From positions 1 to 46,234 of the forward strand of contig JAACFM010000009.1 in assembly GCA_009937445.1 (NCBI GenBank): a stretch of 46,234 bases of DNA, in the 5' to 3' direction. Below are positions 35,723 through 44,215 of this stretch, one piece after another. The stretch comes from Gammaproteobacteria bacterium (GTDB taxonomy: Bacteria > Pseudomonadota > Gammaproteobacteria > Steroidobacterales > Woeseiaceae). The position numbers and the translations under genes are program-made. The stretch's first letter is position 1. Each line of letters begins with the position of its first letter. The notes under the pieces were generated by a model. The model had not been told where the DNA came from. It did no database searches and saw nothing but the letters and a program-made list of their open reading frames with translations.

Positions 35723-37126
35723 ATGATGAGCCAAGGCATCGTTACTATGTCGTACATCATTGCGACTATTCTTTTTATTCTGGCCCTGGGTGGTCTTTCC
35801 AACCAGGAGACCGCACGTCGCGGCAACTGGTACGGCATCATCGGTATGTCCATCGCGTTGCTGGCAACGATTATCGGAGTTGTTGAACGACACTACGAAA
35901 TCTTGCTGTTGGCGCTGTTGATTGGCGGCACGATCGGCATCATTCTGGCGCGGCGTGTGCAAATGACGCAGATGCCGGAATTGGTCGCTGTCCTGCACAG
36001 TCTGGTTGGTGCCGCGGCGGTCGCGGTTGGTTTCGCGAGCTTCATGGATCCTGGCAGGCTGGCGCACTTTGCCGGCGTTGAGCTGACGATCCATGATATC
36101 GAGACCTATCTTGGCATCCTGATTGGCGCGGTCACCTTCTCCGGTTCAGTCATCGCGTTCGGCAAACTCTCCGGACGTATTGGTGGTTCGCCACTGACAA
36201 TACCGGGACGGCATTGGCTGAATCTTGCTCTGTTGATCGGTGCGATCTACTTCGGTTATCAATTTGTTGTGCAGTCTGCAGCTGGCGGCGGCACGGAGCC
36301 GCTCGTCATCATGACCGTTATCGCCCTGTTGTTTGGTATTCACATGGTCATGGCCATCGGCGGTGCCGATATGCCGGTTGTTGTTTCCATGCTTAACAGC
36401 TACTCCGGTTGGGCGGCGTCGGCGACGGGCTTCATGCTCGGCAACGACCTGCTGATCGTTACAGGTGCGCTGGTTGGGTCAAGTGGCGCTATCCTGAGTT
36501 ACATCATGTGCCGTGCCATGAACAGAAGTTTCATTTCGGTTATTGCCGGTGGATTCGGCACCGGTGGCGGTACGGTGGTCAGTGGTGATGGTGAAGATCA
36601 GGGCGAGGTTGTTCCTATCGACACGCAGGAAACCGCTCAGCTTCTCGCAGATGCGAAAGAGGTAATGATCATTCCGGGTTACGGAATGGCGGTTGCTCAG
36701 GCGCAGCATACGGTCTATGAAATCACGAAGACTTTGCGGGCCAAAGGCGTCAACGTTCGTTTCGGTATTCACCCGGTGGCCGGGCGCATGCCGGGCCACA
36801 TGAACGTGTTGCTGGCTGAAGCGAAAGTACCTTATGACATCGTTTTCGAGATGGATGAAATCAACGAAGACTTCCCGAACATCGATGTCTCGGTTGTTAT
36901 TGGCGCAAATGACATCGTTAACCCATCCGCTTTGACCGATCCGAACAGCCCGATTGCCGGAATGCCGGTGCTGGAGTGCTGGAAAGGGAAGACGTCAATT
37001 GTCCTGAAGCGCAGCATGGCTACGGGATATGCTGGCGTTCAAAACCCCCTGTTCTTCCTGGATAATTCGCGAATGTTGTTTGGCGATGCGAAAGAAACGC
37101 TCGATGAGGTGTTGAAGGCACTCTAA
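35723..37126 (+). CDS. pntB: NAD(P) transhydrogenase subunit beta
   Basis: 467 residues. The first about 270 form the proton-conducting membrane domain with eight or nine hydrophobic spans, including [13 protein letters not shown] and [14 protein letters not shown]. The C-terminal NADP(H)-binding dIII domain (about 290-467) has [51 protein letters not shown] and a final [15 protein letters not shown]. An MMS start is used; the second ATG is one codon in. Co-transcribed with pntA. No terminator is visible in the 37 bases to the HNH gene, although a CATAAT string at 37133-37138 may mark a new promoter. Confidence 0.96.
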   Translation: MMSQGIVTMSYIIATILFILALGGLSNQETARRGNWYGIIGMSIALLATIIGVVERHYEILLLALLIGGTIGIILARRVQMTQMPELVAVLHSLVGAAAVAVGFASFMDPGRLAHFAGVELTIHDIETYLGILIGAVTFSGSVIAFGKLSGRIGGSPLTIPGRHWLNLALLIGAIYFGYQFVVQSAAGGGTEPLVIMTVIALLFGIHMVMAIGGADMPVVVSMLNSYSGWAASATGFMLGNDLLIVTGALVGSSGAILSYIMCRAMNRSFISVIAGGFGTGGGTVVSGDGEDQGEVVPIDTQETAQLLADAKEVMIIPGYGMAVAQAQHTVYEITKTLRAKGVNVRFGIHPVAGRMPGHMNVLLAEAKVPYDIVFEMDEINEDFPNIDVSVVIGANDIVNPSALTDPNSPIAGMPVLECWKGKTSIVLKRSMATGYAGVQNPLFFLDNSRMLFGDAKETLDEVLKAL

Positions 37127-37163
37127 AGTTGGCATAATCGGAGCAATCCAAAGAGGGACGGAT

Positions 37164-37817
37164 ATGCTCGCTGGACTTGCCTCCGATATTTCGCAACAGG
37201 TACTCCGCACCGATGTTGCGGGAATGCCGCTGGAGTGGATCGACTATCGCGATGCGGTACGTCTGTATCACGCCGAGCAGGTAGCGTATGACTGTGGCAC
37301 GCTGCTCTACACCGTGTTCGGCGGTTACAGTTCTGCGAACGGCCAGCGCAGCCGCATCAACGTCAATTCCATTATCGCCACTCACGGCACAAGCCAGGGT
37401 CTTTCCCGCAACCGGGACCAGTATGTGCCGCCGCTAAACAACCGCACGTTATTCAAGCGCGATGCCAATCTGTGTCTGTACTGTGGCAATCGATACATGA
37501 CCCGTGATCTGACTCGCGACCACGTCACGCCGGTGTCACAAGGCGGGCGTGACAAGTGGAACAACGTCGCCACGGCGTGCAGACGATGCAACAACTTCAA
37601 AGGCGGGCGCACGCCTGAACAGGCGGCGATGGAGTTGATCGCGATACCGTTCACTCCCAATTACGCCGAGTACATTTATCTGAAAGGACGCCGCGTCCTG
37701 ACAGACCAGATGCAGTATTTGCTGGCGCACATTCCACGCTCCAGCCCATTGCACGCACGCCTCAGTGATCATCTCTCCAGCGGGGAGGAGATTGTTGAGG
37801 TGCATTTTCATGACTGA
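37164..37817 (+). CDS. HNH endonuclease family protein
   Basis: 217 residues. The HNH core (about 100-150) has a zinc pair LCLYCGNR (Cys104, Cys107) and CRRC (Cys139, Cys142), a catalytic DH at 119-120 in TRDHVTPVSQGG, and WNNVATACRRCNNFKGGRTP. A family-specific N-terminal domain of about 95 residues has no recognised motif, and the C-terminal stretch ends PFTPNYAEYIYLKGRR and LLAHIPRSSPLH. A purine-rich AAGAGGGACGG precedes the ATG. Such chromosomal HNH proteins are widespread, but the target DNA and role are not known to me. No mobile-element context is seen. Confidence 0.85.
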   Translation: MLAGLASDISQQVLRTDVAGMPLEWIDYRDAVRLYHAEQVAYDCGTLLYTVFGGYSSANGQRSRINVNSIIATHGTSQGLSRNRDQYVPPLNNRTLFKRDANLCLYCGNRYMTRDLTRDHVTPVSQGGRDKWNNVATACRRCNNFKGGRTPEQAAMELIAIPFTPNYAEYIYLKGRRVLTDQMQYLLAHIPRSSPLHARLSDHLSSGEEIVEVHFHD

Positions 37818-37870
37818 CTATCGCCCTCTGGGCGCGTTTATGCCCCCTTGGGTGCTCCTGTGATAGTCCA

Positions 37871-38761
37871 ATGCAATATCTGATTGATGCCAGTGTGTAT
37901 ATCTTTCGGGCGTATTACTCCATGCCTGAGGATATGGTCGATGACAACGGCAACCCCGTAAACGCGCTGTACGGTTTTTGTCGCTTCATTGGCGATTTTA
38001 TGGAGCAGGTCACGCCCGAATACATAGCCATCTTGTTTGACGAGAGCATGACCGAGTCGTATCGAACAGAGATCTATCCCGAGTACAAGGCGAATCGCGA
38101 TCCAGCCCCACCGGAGCTGAAACGGCAGTTTGAACAGTGTCGTCGTTTCGTGCGTGCACTTGGCGTGTTGGAGCACAGCAGTCCGGCGTATGAAGCCGAT
38201 GACCTGATTGGCACGCTGGTGCATCACGGCCGCAGGATCGGCCGACCGTCAACGATTGTTACTCGCGACAAGGACCTCACTCAGTTGTTGACCAAGCAGG
38301 ACGTCTTCTGGGATTTCGCCGGGAAAGGAAAGCTTCGGTATGACCAAATTCCCGGTTCGTTTGGTGTCTGGCCGGAACAGATCGCGGATTTTCTGGCACT
38401 GGCCGGTGACGCGGTAGACAACATCAAGGGCGTGCCTGGCGTCGGCAAAAAGACCGCGACCATGCTCTTGCAGCACTTCGACAGCCTTGACGATATTTAT
38501 GCCAATCTCGACAAGATTCATGAGGTCAATGTGCGCGGTGCGAAGACACTGGGTGCAAAACTTGATACACACAAGGACGACGCGTTTCTTGCGCGACGAC
38601 TGACCGGCATCGCGTGTGATGCACCGATGGAAAACGTGGAAGCGCGGCTGCAGCCTGCCGCGCCAAGGCTGGGTGCGATCAATGCACTGTACGATGAGGC
38701 GGGTATCGGAATGGCGCTGCGGCGTCAGGCGGAGCGCGTCTCTGACATTTACCGTCACTAG
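37871..38761 (+). CDS. Stand-alone 5'-3' exonuclease / flap endonuclease (PIN-like plus H3TH)
   Basis: 296 residues, equivalent to the exonuclease domain of DNA polymerase I without the polymerase. Acidic metal-site motifs are LIDASVYIFRAYY at the start, FDESMTESYRTEIYPEYKAN, YEADDLIGTLV, and TRDKDLTQLL. The H3TH DNA-binding region is LALAGDAVDNIKGVPGVGKK. This could be the E. coli Xni (ExoIX) counterpart or a separate family, since the N-terminal MQYLIDASVYIFR is Xni-like but not identical. Likely role is removal of flaps and primers. It lies 53 bases after the HNH gene and 17 bases before the next gene. Confidence 0.9.
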   Translation: MQYLIDASVYIFRAYYSMPEDMVDDNGNPVNALYGFCRFIGDFMEQVTPEYIAILFDESMTESYRTEIYPEYKANRDPAPPELKRQFEQCRRFVRALGVLEHSSPAYEADDLIGTLVHHGRRIGRPSTIVTRDKDLTQLLTKQDVFWDFAGKGKLRYDQIPGSFGVWPEQIADFLALAGDAVDNIKGVPGVGKKTATMLLQHFDSLDDIYANLDKIHEVNVRGAKTLGAKLDTHKDDAFLARRLTGIACDAPMENVEARLQPAAPRLGAINALYDEAGIGMALRRQAERVSDIYRH

Positions 38762-38778
38762 GCTGCACTGGACCAGAC

Positions 38779-39651
38779 ATGCCGGACTGGTCGTCAATTT
38801 ATCAATCCCTTGAAGAACACGGCGTTCGTGTATTCAACGACACTGTGCCGCCAATCCCTGTGAGTGGTGGTGACATTAGTGCGGCCTGGAGGTTGGCGAC
38901 CACAGAGGGCCACCTGTTCATCAAAACCGGACCATTGTCCACGGCCGAGATGTTTGCTGCCGAAGCTGACGGCCTGTCCGAGCTGTCTCGGTCCGGAGCC
39001 GTTTACGTTCCTGAAGTCATCGCAGAAGGTCAGTGTGAGGCCATGGTGTTTCTGGCGCTGGAGTGGCTTGCGCTGGAGCCTGTTGATGCACAAGTCGAAC
39101 ACAGCTTCGGCGAACAGCTTGCCGAGTTGCACCGGACGACTGCAGAACAATTCGGCTGGCACCGTGACAACACCATTGGACTGACAGCACAGCGAAATAC
39201 GTGGACTGATAACTGGGTAGATTTCTATCGGGAGCACCGCCTGTCATTTCAATTGCGGCTCGCCGCTGACAACGGATTCAGGAGCGAGCTGCAGGGTCGT
39301 GGTGCGCGGCTGCTAAAGCGCTTGCCGATATACTTTGAGAATACACAGCCCGTGGCGTCGCTACTGCACGGCGATCTTTGGGGCGGAAACTGGGGTTGTA
39401 CGGCAGGTCGGCCGGTGATCTTCGATCCAGCGGTCTACTATGGGGATCGGGAAACCGATATCGCCATGACACGATTGTTCGGCGGCTTTGGCGCCGCGTT
39501 TTATGAGGCCTATGAGGCTTGTTGGCCCTTGCCGGACGGACACCATGAAAGACAGGATCTCTATCAGTTGTATCATGTACTGAATCACCTGAATTTGTTC
39601 GGCAGCGGCTACCTTGGCCGGGCCGTCAGCCTGATGGACAAACTACTCTAG
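38779..39651 (+). CDS. Fructosamine-kinase family protein
   Basis: 290 residues with a protein-kinase-like/aminoglycoside phosphotransferase fold. The catalytic loop reads SLLHGDLWGGNWG with a catalytic Asp, and the metal loop is FDPAVYYGDRETDIAMT (FDPxxYYG(D/H)RE is typical of this family). The N-terminal half carries LFIKTGPLSTAEMFAAEADG with the ATP-contacting Lys. Family members phosphorylate fructosamines or ribulosamines to reverse protein glycation; bacterial members vary in substrate. Overall length matches. It is followed by an SDR gene after 10 bases, so the two may be co-transcribed. Confidence 0.88.
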   Translation: MPDWSSIYQSLEEHGVRVFNDTVPPIPVSGGDISAAWRLATTEGHLFIKTGPLSTAEMFAAEADGLSELSRSGAVYVPEVIAEGQCEAMVFLALEWLALEPVDAQVEHSFGEQLAELHRTTAEQFGWHRDNTIGLTAQRNTWTDNWVDFYREHRLSFQLRLAADNGFRSELQGRGARLLKRLPIYFENTQPVASLLHGDLWGGNWGCTAGRPVIFDPAVYYGDRETDIAMTRLFGGFGAAFYEAYEACWPLPDGHHERQDLYQLYHVLNHLNLFGSGYLGRAVSLMDKLL

Positions 39652-39661
39652 GACCAAAACG

Positions 39662-40444
39662 ATGACAGAACCACGCGCACTCATCACCGGCGCCTCGGCA
39701 GGACTCGGCGTCGAGTTTGCACGCCAGTTGGCAGGCAAAGGCAAAGACCTGATCCTGGTGGCCCGCAGAACGGACCGTATGGACACTTTGGCAAAGGCGC
39801 TGCGTGACGAATTCAATGTTGCCGTTGACGTCATTCAGGCTGACCTGTCTGACATCAGAGCGACCTCTGACCTGTATGCGGAGGTTACCCGCCGCGGTCT
39901 CACGGTGGATTATCTGATCAACAACGCAGGCTCAGTCGGCCCTGACTTGCTGAACGACAGGGACTGGCCAGCACAGCAGCAGTACATCGAACTGATGATG
40001 ACGTCGGTGGCCGGAATGTGTCATCACTTCATTCCACCGATGAGAGCAAGAGGGTTCGGGCGGGTGCTAAATGTTGCGTCGGTTGCTGGCCTGGTTTCGT
40101 TGGCCGGGGACTCCAGCTATGGACCGACCAAAGCCTATCTTATTGCTTTGTCGAAGGGCCTCGCAGCGACCGTGAAGAGTCAGGGGGTACACGTACTCGC
40201 GTTGTGTCCCGGGTTCACACATACAGAATTCCATAAGTCGGATGAGCTCACGCGAGTGAAGAACAGTCTGCCCAAGTTCATCTGGTATGACGCAGATGTG
40301 GTTATTCGGGAAGGTCTGGTCGCGTTGGACAAAGGTAAGGCCGTTTATATTTCCGGCCGGTTGTATCGCTTCCTGATCCCGCTTCTGAGGTCACGTTTTG
40401 GTGGCTTTATCATGGCCGCGATTGGTGTGAAACGAGATTACTAA
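39662..40444 (+). CDS. SDR family NAD(P)-dependent oxidoreductase
   Basis: 260 residues, classical short-chain dehydrogenase. Cofactor loop TGASAGLG (9-16), NNAG (87-90), and catalytic Ser140, Tyr153 and Lys157 (Tyr and Lys in SYGPTKAY) are intact. Basic residues after the first strands (VARRTDR, 34-39) suggest NADP preference. The C-terminal third with PGFTHTEFHK and a terminal hydrophobic region (FLIPLLRSRFGGF) resembles the DltE/YdfG-like and 17-beta-type branches. The substrate cannot be assigned. The stop shares CTAA with the stop of the opposing VOC gene. Confidence 0.9.
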   Translation: MTEPRALITGASAGLGVEFARQLAGKGKDLILVARRTDRMDTLAKALRDEFNVAVDVIQADLSDIRATSDLYAEVTRRGLTVDYLINNAGSVGPDLLNDRDWPAQQQYIELMMTSVAGMCHHFIPPMRARGFGRVLNVASVAGLVSLAGDSSYGPTKAYLIALSKGLAATVKSQGVHVLALCPGFTHTEFHKSDELTRVKNSLPKFIWYDADVVIREGLVALDKGKAVYISGRLYRFLIPLLRSRFGGFIMAAIGVKRDY

Positions 40445-41208
40445 GCCGGGAAATCGCTGGCATCGCTCGACTCGTCCACTTCGTATTTCTCGCCGAGGAA
40501 ATCCTCTTCAAAAGCGAACAGGGTTGTCCCTTCGGGTGCATGAATAGCAACGAAGGCACCCTCGAATCCGGGGAATTTCTCAAACGACATCCCGTGTTGT
40601 TCGATGAGCGCCATCAATGCGTGCCGATTTGGACATTTGAAACACAACGATGGCGCGGTCACCGCGATACTTTCAGACAAGCCCAGCGGTACACCATCAG
40701 CCTCAAAGCGCATGTGTATTGCTGGTTCTTCCCTCATGTCCAGGAGGGTTGGAGCGATCGGCGCCCAAAACTGCGCTGACCGAAGCGCCTCTTTTACGGG
40801 TAACGTGAGTTCGAACCAGTGTCCGCACATCGAATTCTTTCCCGGCTGGTCGTTGCGGTGAAATGTGCGTGCCTCAATCATCGTGATCATGTGACCGTCC
40901 CGGTCGGGGAAGCGAAGTTCATTGAATGCGTCGTCGCCGAGCTGCATGTAGCTGAACTCAAAACCATGATCGCTCATAGAGCGAGCATGCTTCGCAACAT
41001 CCTGTTGCACGAAGGTAATGGCCGGTGCGTCAAATTCACGATCGTGTAAACCGATAGTGAGTTCGCCATCGCTGACGACAGCGTATTTGTGCGACCACAC
41101 CTCCCCGATCTCGAGCTCGACGAATCCCAGAGTCTTGTAGAACAGTAACGAGTGGAGAATATCTGGCGTTCGAATAGAGAACTCCAGAAATCGACCAATG
41201 CTACTCAA
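40441..41208 (-). CDS. Two-domain VOC-fold protein coupled to hemH
   Basis: 255 residues containing two VOC modules. The first (about 1-120) has FLEFSIRTPDILHSLLFYKTL and RFPDRDGHMITMIEAR; the second (about 125-240) has HWFELTLPVKEALRSAQFW and ends VAIHAPEGTTLFAFEEDF. Candidate metal ligands (His, Glu) are present in places, but the match to known enzyme subfamilies is not clear, so no reaction is assigned. The start is TTG at 41208, overlapping the TGA of hemH as TTGA, so expression is probably tied to ferrochelatase. It converges with the SDR gene, sharing stop codon bases. Confidence 0.82.
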   Translation of the reverse strand: MSSIGRFLEFSIRTPDILHSLLFYKTLGFVELEIGEVWSHKYAVVSDGELTIGLHDREFDAPAITFVQQDVAKHARSMSDHGFEFSYMQLGDDAFNELRFPDRDGHMITMIEARTFHRNDQPGKNSMCGHWFELTLPVKEALRSAQFWAPIAPTLLDMREEPAIHMRFEADGVPLGLSESIAVTAPSLCFKCPNRHALMALIEQHGMSFEKFPGFEGAFVAIHAPEGTTLFAFEEDFLGEKYEVDESSDASDFPA

Positions 41209-42296
41209 GATTCAGCTCCCAGCTCCCTCGCACGTTGACGGGTTTCGTGAAGGGAGGATGCGTCAACGACGGGCTCCCAGCCCATGGTGTGTTTGCGCAG
41301 CAACCCGGCAAGAAAGCGGACGTGGTCATCGCGCGAGTTAAGCGCCGGAATGTAGTGCAGAGACCCGCCGCCTGCCTCAATGAAGAATTCGGCATTCTGC
41401 ATTGCGATTTCTTCCAGTGTCTCAAGACAATCGGCAGAGAAGCCCGGGCATACGACGTCGATTCTGGACAGGCCCTGGTGACCCAGCTCTTTGATCGTTT
41501 CGTCCGTATACGGGGCCAGCCACTTTTCGCGGCCGACACGAGACTGAAACGAAATCACCCACTCGTCATCACTCAGCCCGAGTTGGCCGGCCAGCAGTCT
41601 GGCGGTTTTCTGACAATGGCAATGGTATGGATCACCATTGATCAAGGTGCTTTTGGGCACGCCGTGAAAAGACATCAGGAGCTTGTCGCCCCGGCCGTTG
41701 GCTTCCCAGCTTTCACGAATACTCGCGGCCAGCGCATCGATATAACCCGCTTCATCGTGATAGTTGTTGATGAAGCGCGCCTCGGGAATCCAGCGAAGTT
41801 TAGCCAGCTTGCGAACGACGCCATTAAAAACCGACGCCGTCGTTGTTCCGGAATACTGTGGATACAAGGGCAGTGTCACAATTCGCCGCGCGCCACTTGC
41901 CAGCAATTTGTCTATTGCACTGTCGATCGAAGGCTCGCCGTAGGTCATGGCAAGCTCAACGCTGACCGGCGCTGCAGATGACGCCGCCAGCTCTGTACGC
42001 AACTTATCGGTGATGGCCATTGAATGAGTCATCAGTGGCGAACCTTTGTCGGTCCAGACCTTTTGATAGGCAGCAGCCGAGCGCGAAGGGCGTATTACGA
42101 GGATGATGAGATTGAGAATCAGCCACCAGAGCAGTCGCGGGTATTCAACGACGCGAGGATCGGATAGGAACTGCCGCAAAAAGCGGCGAACAGCGGCCGT
42201 CGTCGGTGCATCCGGCGTACCCAGATTGACGACAAGAACGCCTGTCGATTCGGGCAGTCCATGTTCAAATTGCGGTATGTTTTGGTACTTCGGCAT
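41205..42296 (-). CDS. hemH: Ferrochelatase
   Basis: 363 residues. It inserts Fe2+ into protoporphyrin IX, the last step of protohaem synthesis. Conserved elements are GVLVVNLGTPDAPT near the start, a catalytic histidine in LLMSFHGVPKSTL, QSRVGREKWLAPYT and the acidic-site PGFSADCLETLEEI. A hydrophobic stretch at about 60-75 (WWLILNLIILVIRP) is longer than in the soluble enzyme and suggests membrane association. HYIPALN near residue 310 and a short C-terminal tail complete the family length. It starts with ATG at 42296 and overlaps the VOC gene below it. Confidence 0.96.
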   Translation of the reverse strand: MPKYQNIPQFEHGLPESTGVLVVNLGTPDAPTTAAVRRFLRQFLSDPRVVEYPRLLWWLILNLIILVIRPSRSAAAYQKVWTDKGSPLMTHSMAITDKLRTELAASSAAPVSVELAMTYGEPSIDSAIDKLLASGARRIVTLPLYPQYSGTTTASVFNGVVRKLAKLRWIPEARFINNYHDEAGYIDALAASIRESWEANGRGDKLLMSFHGVPKSTLINGDPYHCHCQKTARLLAGQLGLSDDEWVISFQSRVGREKWLAPYTDETIKELGHQGLSRIDVVCPGFSADCLETLEEIAMQNAEFFIEAGGGSLHYIPALNSRDDHVRFLAGLLRKHTMGWEPVVDASSLHETRQRARELGAES

Positions 42297-42366
42297 AGTC
42301 TCGTCAGCGATTATTTAACGCCTGCAACATTACGGCAAAGAATCACCGTCCGCCAGTGAAAGCGAC

Positions 42367-42372
42367 TATAAT
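42367..42372 (+). promoter_or_regulatory. Consensus -10 box upstream of the 142-residue protein gene
   Basis: A perfect TATAAT lies 38 bases before the ATG at 42411. The expected -35 region (about 42343-42349) reads TCACCGT, a poor match, so a partner activator would be needed. A small five-base inverted repeat, TTGAC-tttt-GTCAA (42385-42398), sits in the leader and could bind a regulator or fold weakly. Confidence 0.4.
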
Positions 42373-42410
42373 TGCTTGTCTTAATTGACTTTTGTCAAAG
42401 TGAAAAGCCG

Positions 42411-42839
42411 ATGAATGAACCCCTTGAAGAAAAGGAGCCAGGCGCTGAGCGCTGGGTGTTGCTGCGAGATCTGGGTGTGCTGCAGGTCAAACTTGTCGTC
42501 GACGGGTTACGAGATCTGGTGCTTGTCCCGCTTTCTCTGATCGCCGGCGTCATTAGCCTGGCGTTGAGTAAAGACAATCTACCAGGCCCGCAGTTTTACC
42601 AACTTCTGGCATGGGGGAAACAGTCCGAAGTGTGGATCAACCTCTTTGGTGCGGTGAACAACTCGCCCGAAAAAATAGAGCAAGCAACGCCGTTCGGCAA
42701 CCAGGACATTGACGATATCGTTGGACGACTGGAGTCTTTCGTTGTTGACGAAGTCAAACGCGGGGGCGTGACGACACAAGCGAAGGAGAGGCTCGACAAG
42801 ATCCTCGATGCCGTGCAGCGGAATAAGTCGGCGGGCTGA
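42411..42839 (+). CDS. Small membrane-associated protein of unknown function
   Basis: 142 residues from the ATG at 42411; a longer frame opening at 42372 would run over the -10 box. A charged N-terminus (NEPLEEKEPGAERW) leads to an amphipathic stretch (LLRDLGVLQVKLVVDGLRDL), one hydrophobic span at about 35-52 (LVPLSLIAGVISLALS) and a soluble C-terminal helical part rich in Glu, Asp and Lys (DIDDIVGRLESFVVDEVKR). I recall similar short proteins in pseudomonads and relatives but know no function. No catalytic motif is visible. It diverges from hemH and converges with the thiolase gene after 10 bases. Confidence 0.78.
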   Translation: MNEPLEEKEPGAERWVLLRDLGVLQVKLVVDGLRDLVLVPLSLIAGVISLALSKDNLPGPQFYQLLAWGKQSEVWINLFGAVNNSPEKIEQATPFGNQDIDDIVGRLESFVVDEVKRGGVTTQAKERLDKILDAVQRNKSAG

Positions 42840-42849
42840 AATACTCTCT

Positions 42850-44136
42850 TTATGCAGCTTCCATGATTGCGGAAACGCCCATTCCACCGGCCGTGCAAAT
42901 CGAAATCAGCCCTCTACCAGAGCCTTTTTCATGAAGTAGCTTCGCCAGCGTCGCGATGATACGAGCGCCTGTAGCGGCGAAGGGATGACCGATGGCGATG
43001 CTGCCGCCCTTCGTATTCAGGCGCGCCAGATCGATCGGCCCCATAGCCTCGTCGCGTCCAAGACGATCGTGGCAGAACTCATCAGACTGCCACGCCTTCA
43101 GGGTTGCGACGGTCTGAGCCGCAAAAGCCTCGTGTATTTCGTAGAAGTCAAAGTCCTGAAGATTCAGATTCGCCTGTTTCAACATGTCGGATACCGCGTA
43201 GGCGGGTGCCATCAACAGGCCTTCATCGTTGATGAAATTGACGGCGCTGGCTTTGGCAAACGTAAGATATGCCATGACGGGCAGGTTCTTCTTTCGAGCC
43301 CAGTCCTCGGATGCGAGCAGCACCGCAGCTGCACCGTCGGTCAGAGCCGTACTGTTGCCCGCCGTCATCGTTCCTGCTTCGCTCTTGTCAAAGACCGGCT
43401 TTAACGCCGCGAGCTTTTCGAATGTCGTGTCGCGCCGAATATTGTTGTCTTCCTCGGCATCCTGAAATGGAACAACCAGATCATCAAACCAACCGGCATC
43501 ATAAGCAGCTGCGGCTTTTATGTGGCTCGACAGCGCCAGTTGGTCCTGGTGTTCGCGCTGCACGTCCCACTGCTTTGCGATGAGTTCCGTGCTTTCGCCC
43601 ATGGACAGGCCGGTTCGGGGTTCCTTCACGCCAGGAAACACCGGCTTGAAATGACCGGGGCGAATCTTGAAAAAAGAACCGATGCGTTGCAGTGGTGATC
43701 TTGCCCGATGTATTTCCATGAGCAATCGCCGGTAAGCATCCGGATAGACGACAGGTGCGTCGCTGACATTATCGGTACCACCCGCGATACCCGCATCAAT
43801 CTGGCCCAGGGCGATCTTGTTAGCAATCATGATTGCGGCTTCCAGGCTGGTGCCACACGCTCGCTGCATATCAACAGCCGGTGTTCTGAGCGACAGGCCG
43901 GAGTCGATGACGCACTCTCTGGCGAGGTTCCAGTCACTGGTATGTTTGATGACGGCCCCAAGAGCGACTTCGCCAAGAGTCTGGCCCTTAAGGTCGAACT
44001 TGTTAACAACGCCGTCCAGCGCTGCAACCATCAAATCCTGGTTCGTACAGTTTCGATAGACTGAGTGGGAGCGGCAAAACGGGATCCGGGATCCACCAAC
44101 TACCGCGACTCGAATCGATCGTCCATCATGCAACAT
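42850..44136 (-). CDS. fadI: Acetyl-CoA C-acyltransferase (FadI-type thiolase)
   Basis: 428 residues from the ATG at 44136, chosen over an ATG four codons earlier because GGAG lies six bases before it. Thiolase catalysing cleavage of 3-ketoacyl-CoA or its reversal. Catalytic Cys94 is in QRACGTSLEA; the His and second Cys are in YEIHEAFAAQT and CTAGGMGVS; SIAIGHPFAATGARI completes the active site. Sequence and length resemble FadI (trifunctional-complex beta subunit) more than biosynthetic PhaA, but no fadJ gene lies in the window, so the gene symbol is tentative. It diverges from the MATE gene across 79 bases. Confidence 0.88.
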   Translation of the reverse strand: MLHDGRSIRVAVVGGSRIPFCRSHSVYRNCTNQDLMVAALDGVVNKFDLKGQTLGEVALGAVIKHTSDWNLARECVIDSGLSLRTPAVDMQRACGTSLEAAIMIANKIALGQIDAGIAGGTDNVSDAPVVYPDAYRRLLMEIHRARSPLQRIGSFFKIRPGHFKPVFPGVKEPRTGLSMGESTELIAKQWDVQREHQDQLALSSHIKAAAAYDAGWFDDLVVPFQDAEEDNNIRRDTTFEKLAALKPVFDKSEAGTMTAGNSTALTDGAAAVLLASEDWARKKNLPVMAYLTFAKASAVNFINDEGLLMAPAYAVSDMLKQANLNLQDFDFYEIHEAFAAQTVATLKAWQSDEFCHDRLGRDEAMGPIDLARLNTKGGSIAIGHPFAATGARIIATLAKLLHEKGSGRGLISICTAGGMGVSAIMEAA

Positions 44137-44215
44137 GCCTGTCTCCATTTCGGGGTTCTTAGCTGGGCGCGCCGCAACTTTACACCATTCGAGGACTGTA
44201 CGTTAAGATGCGGCG

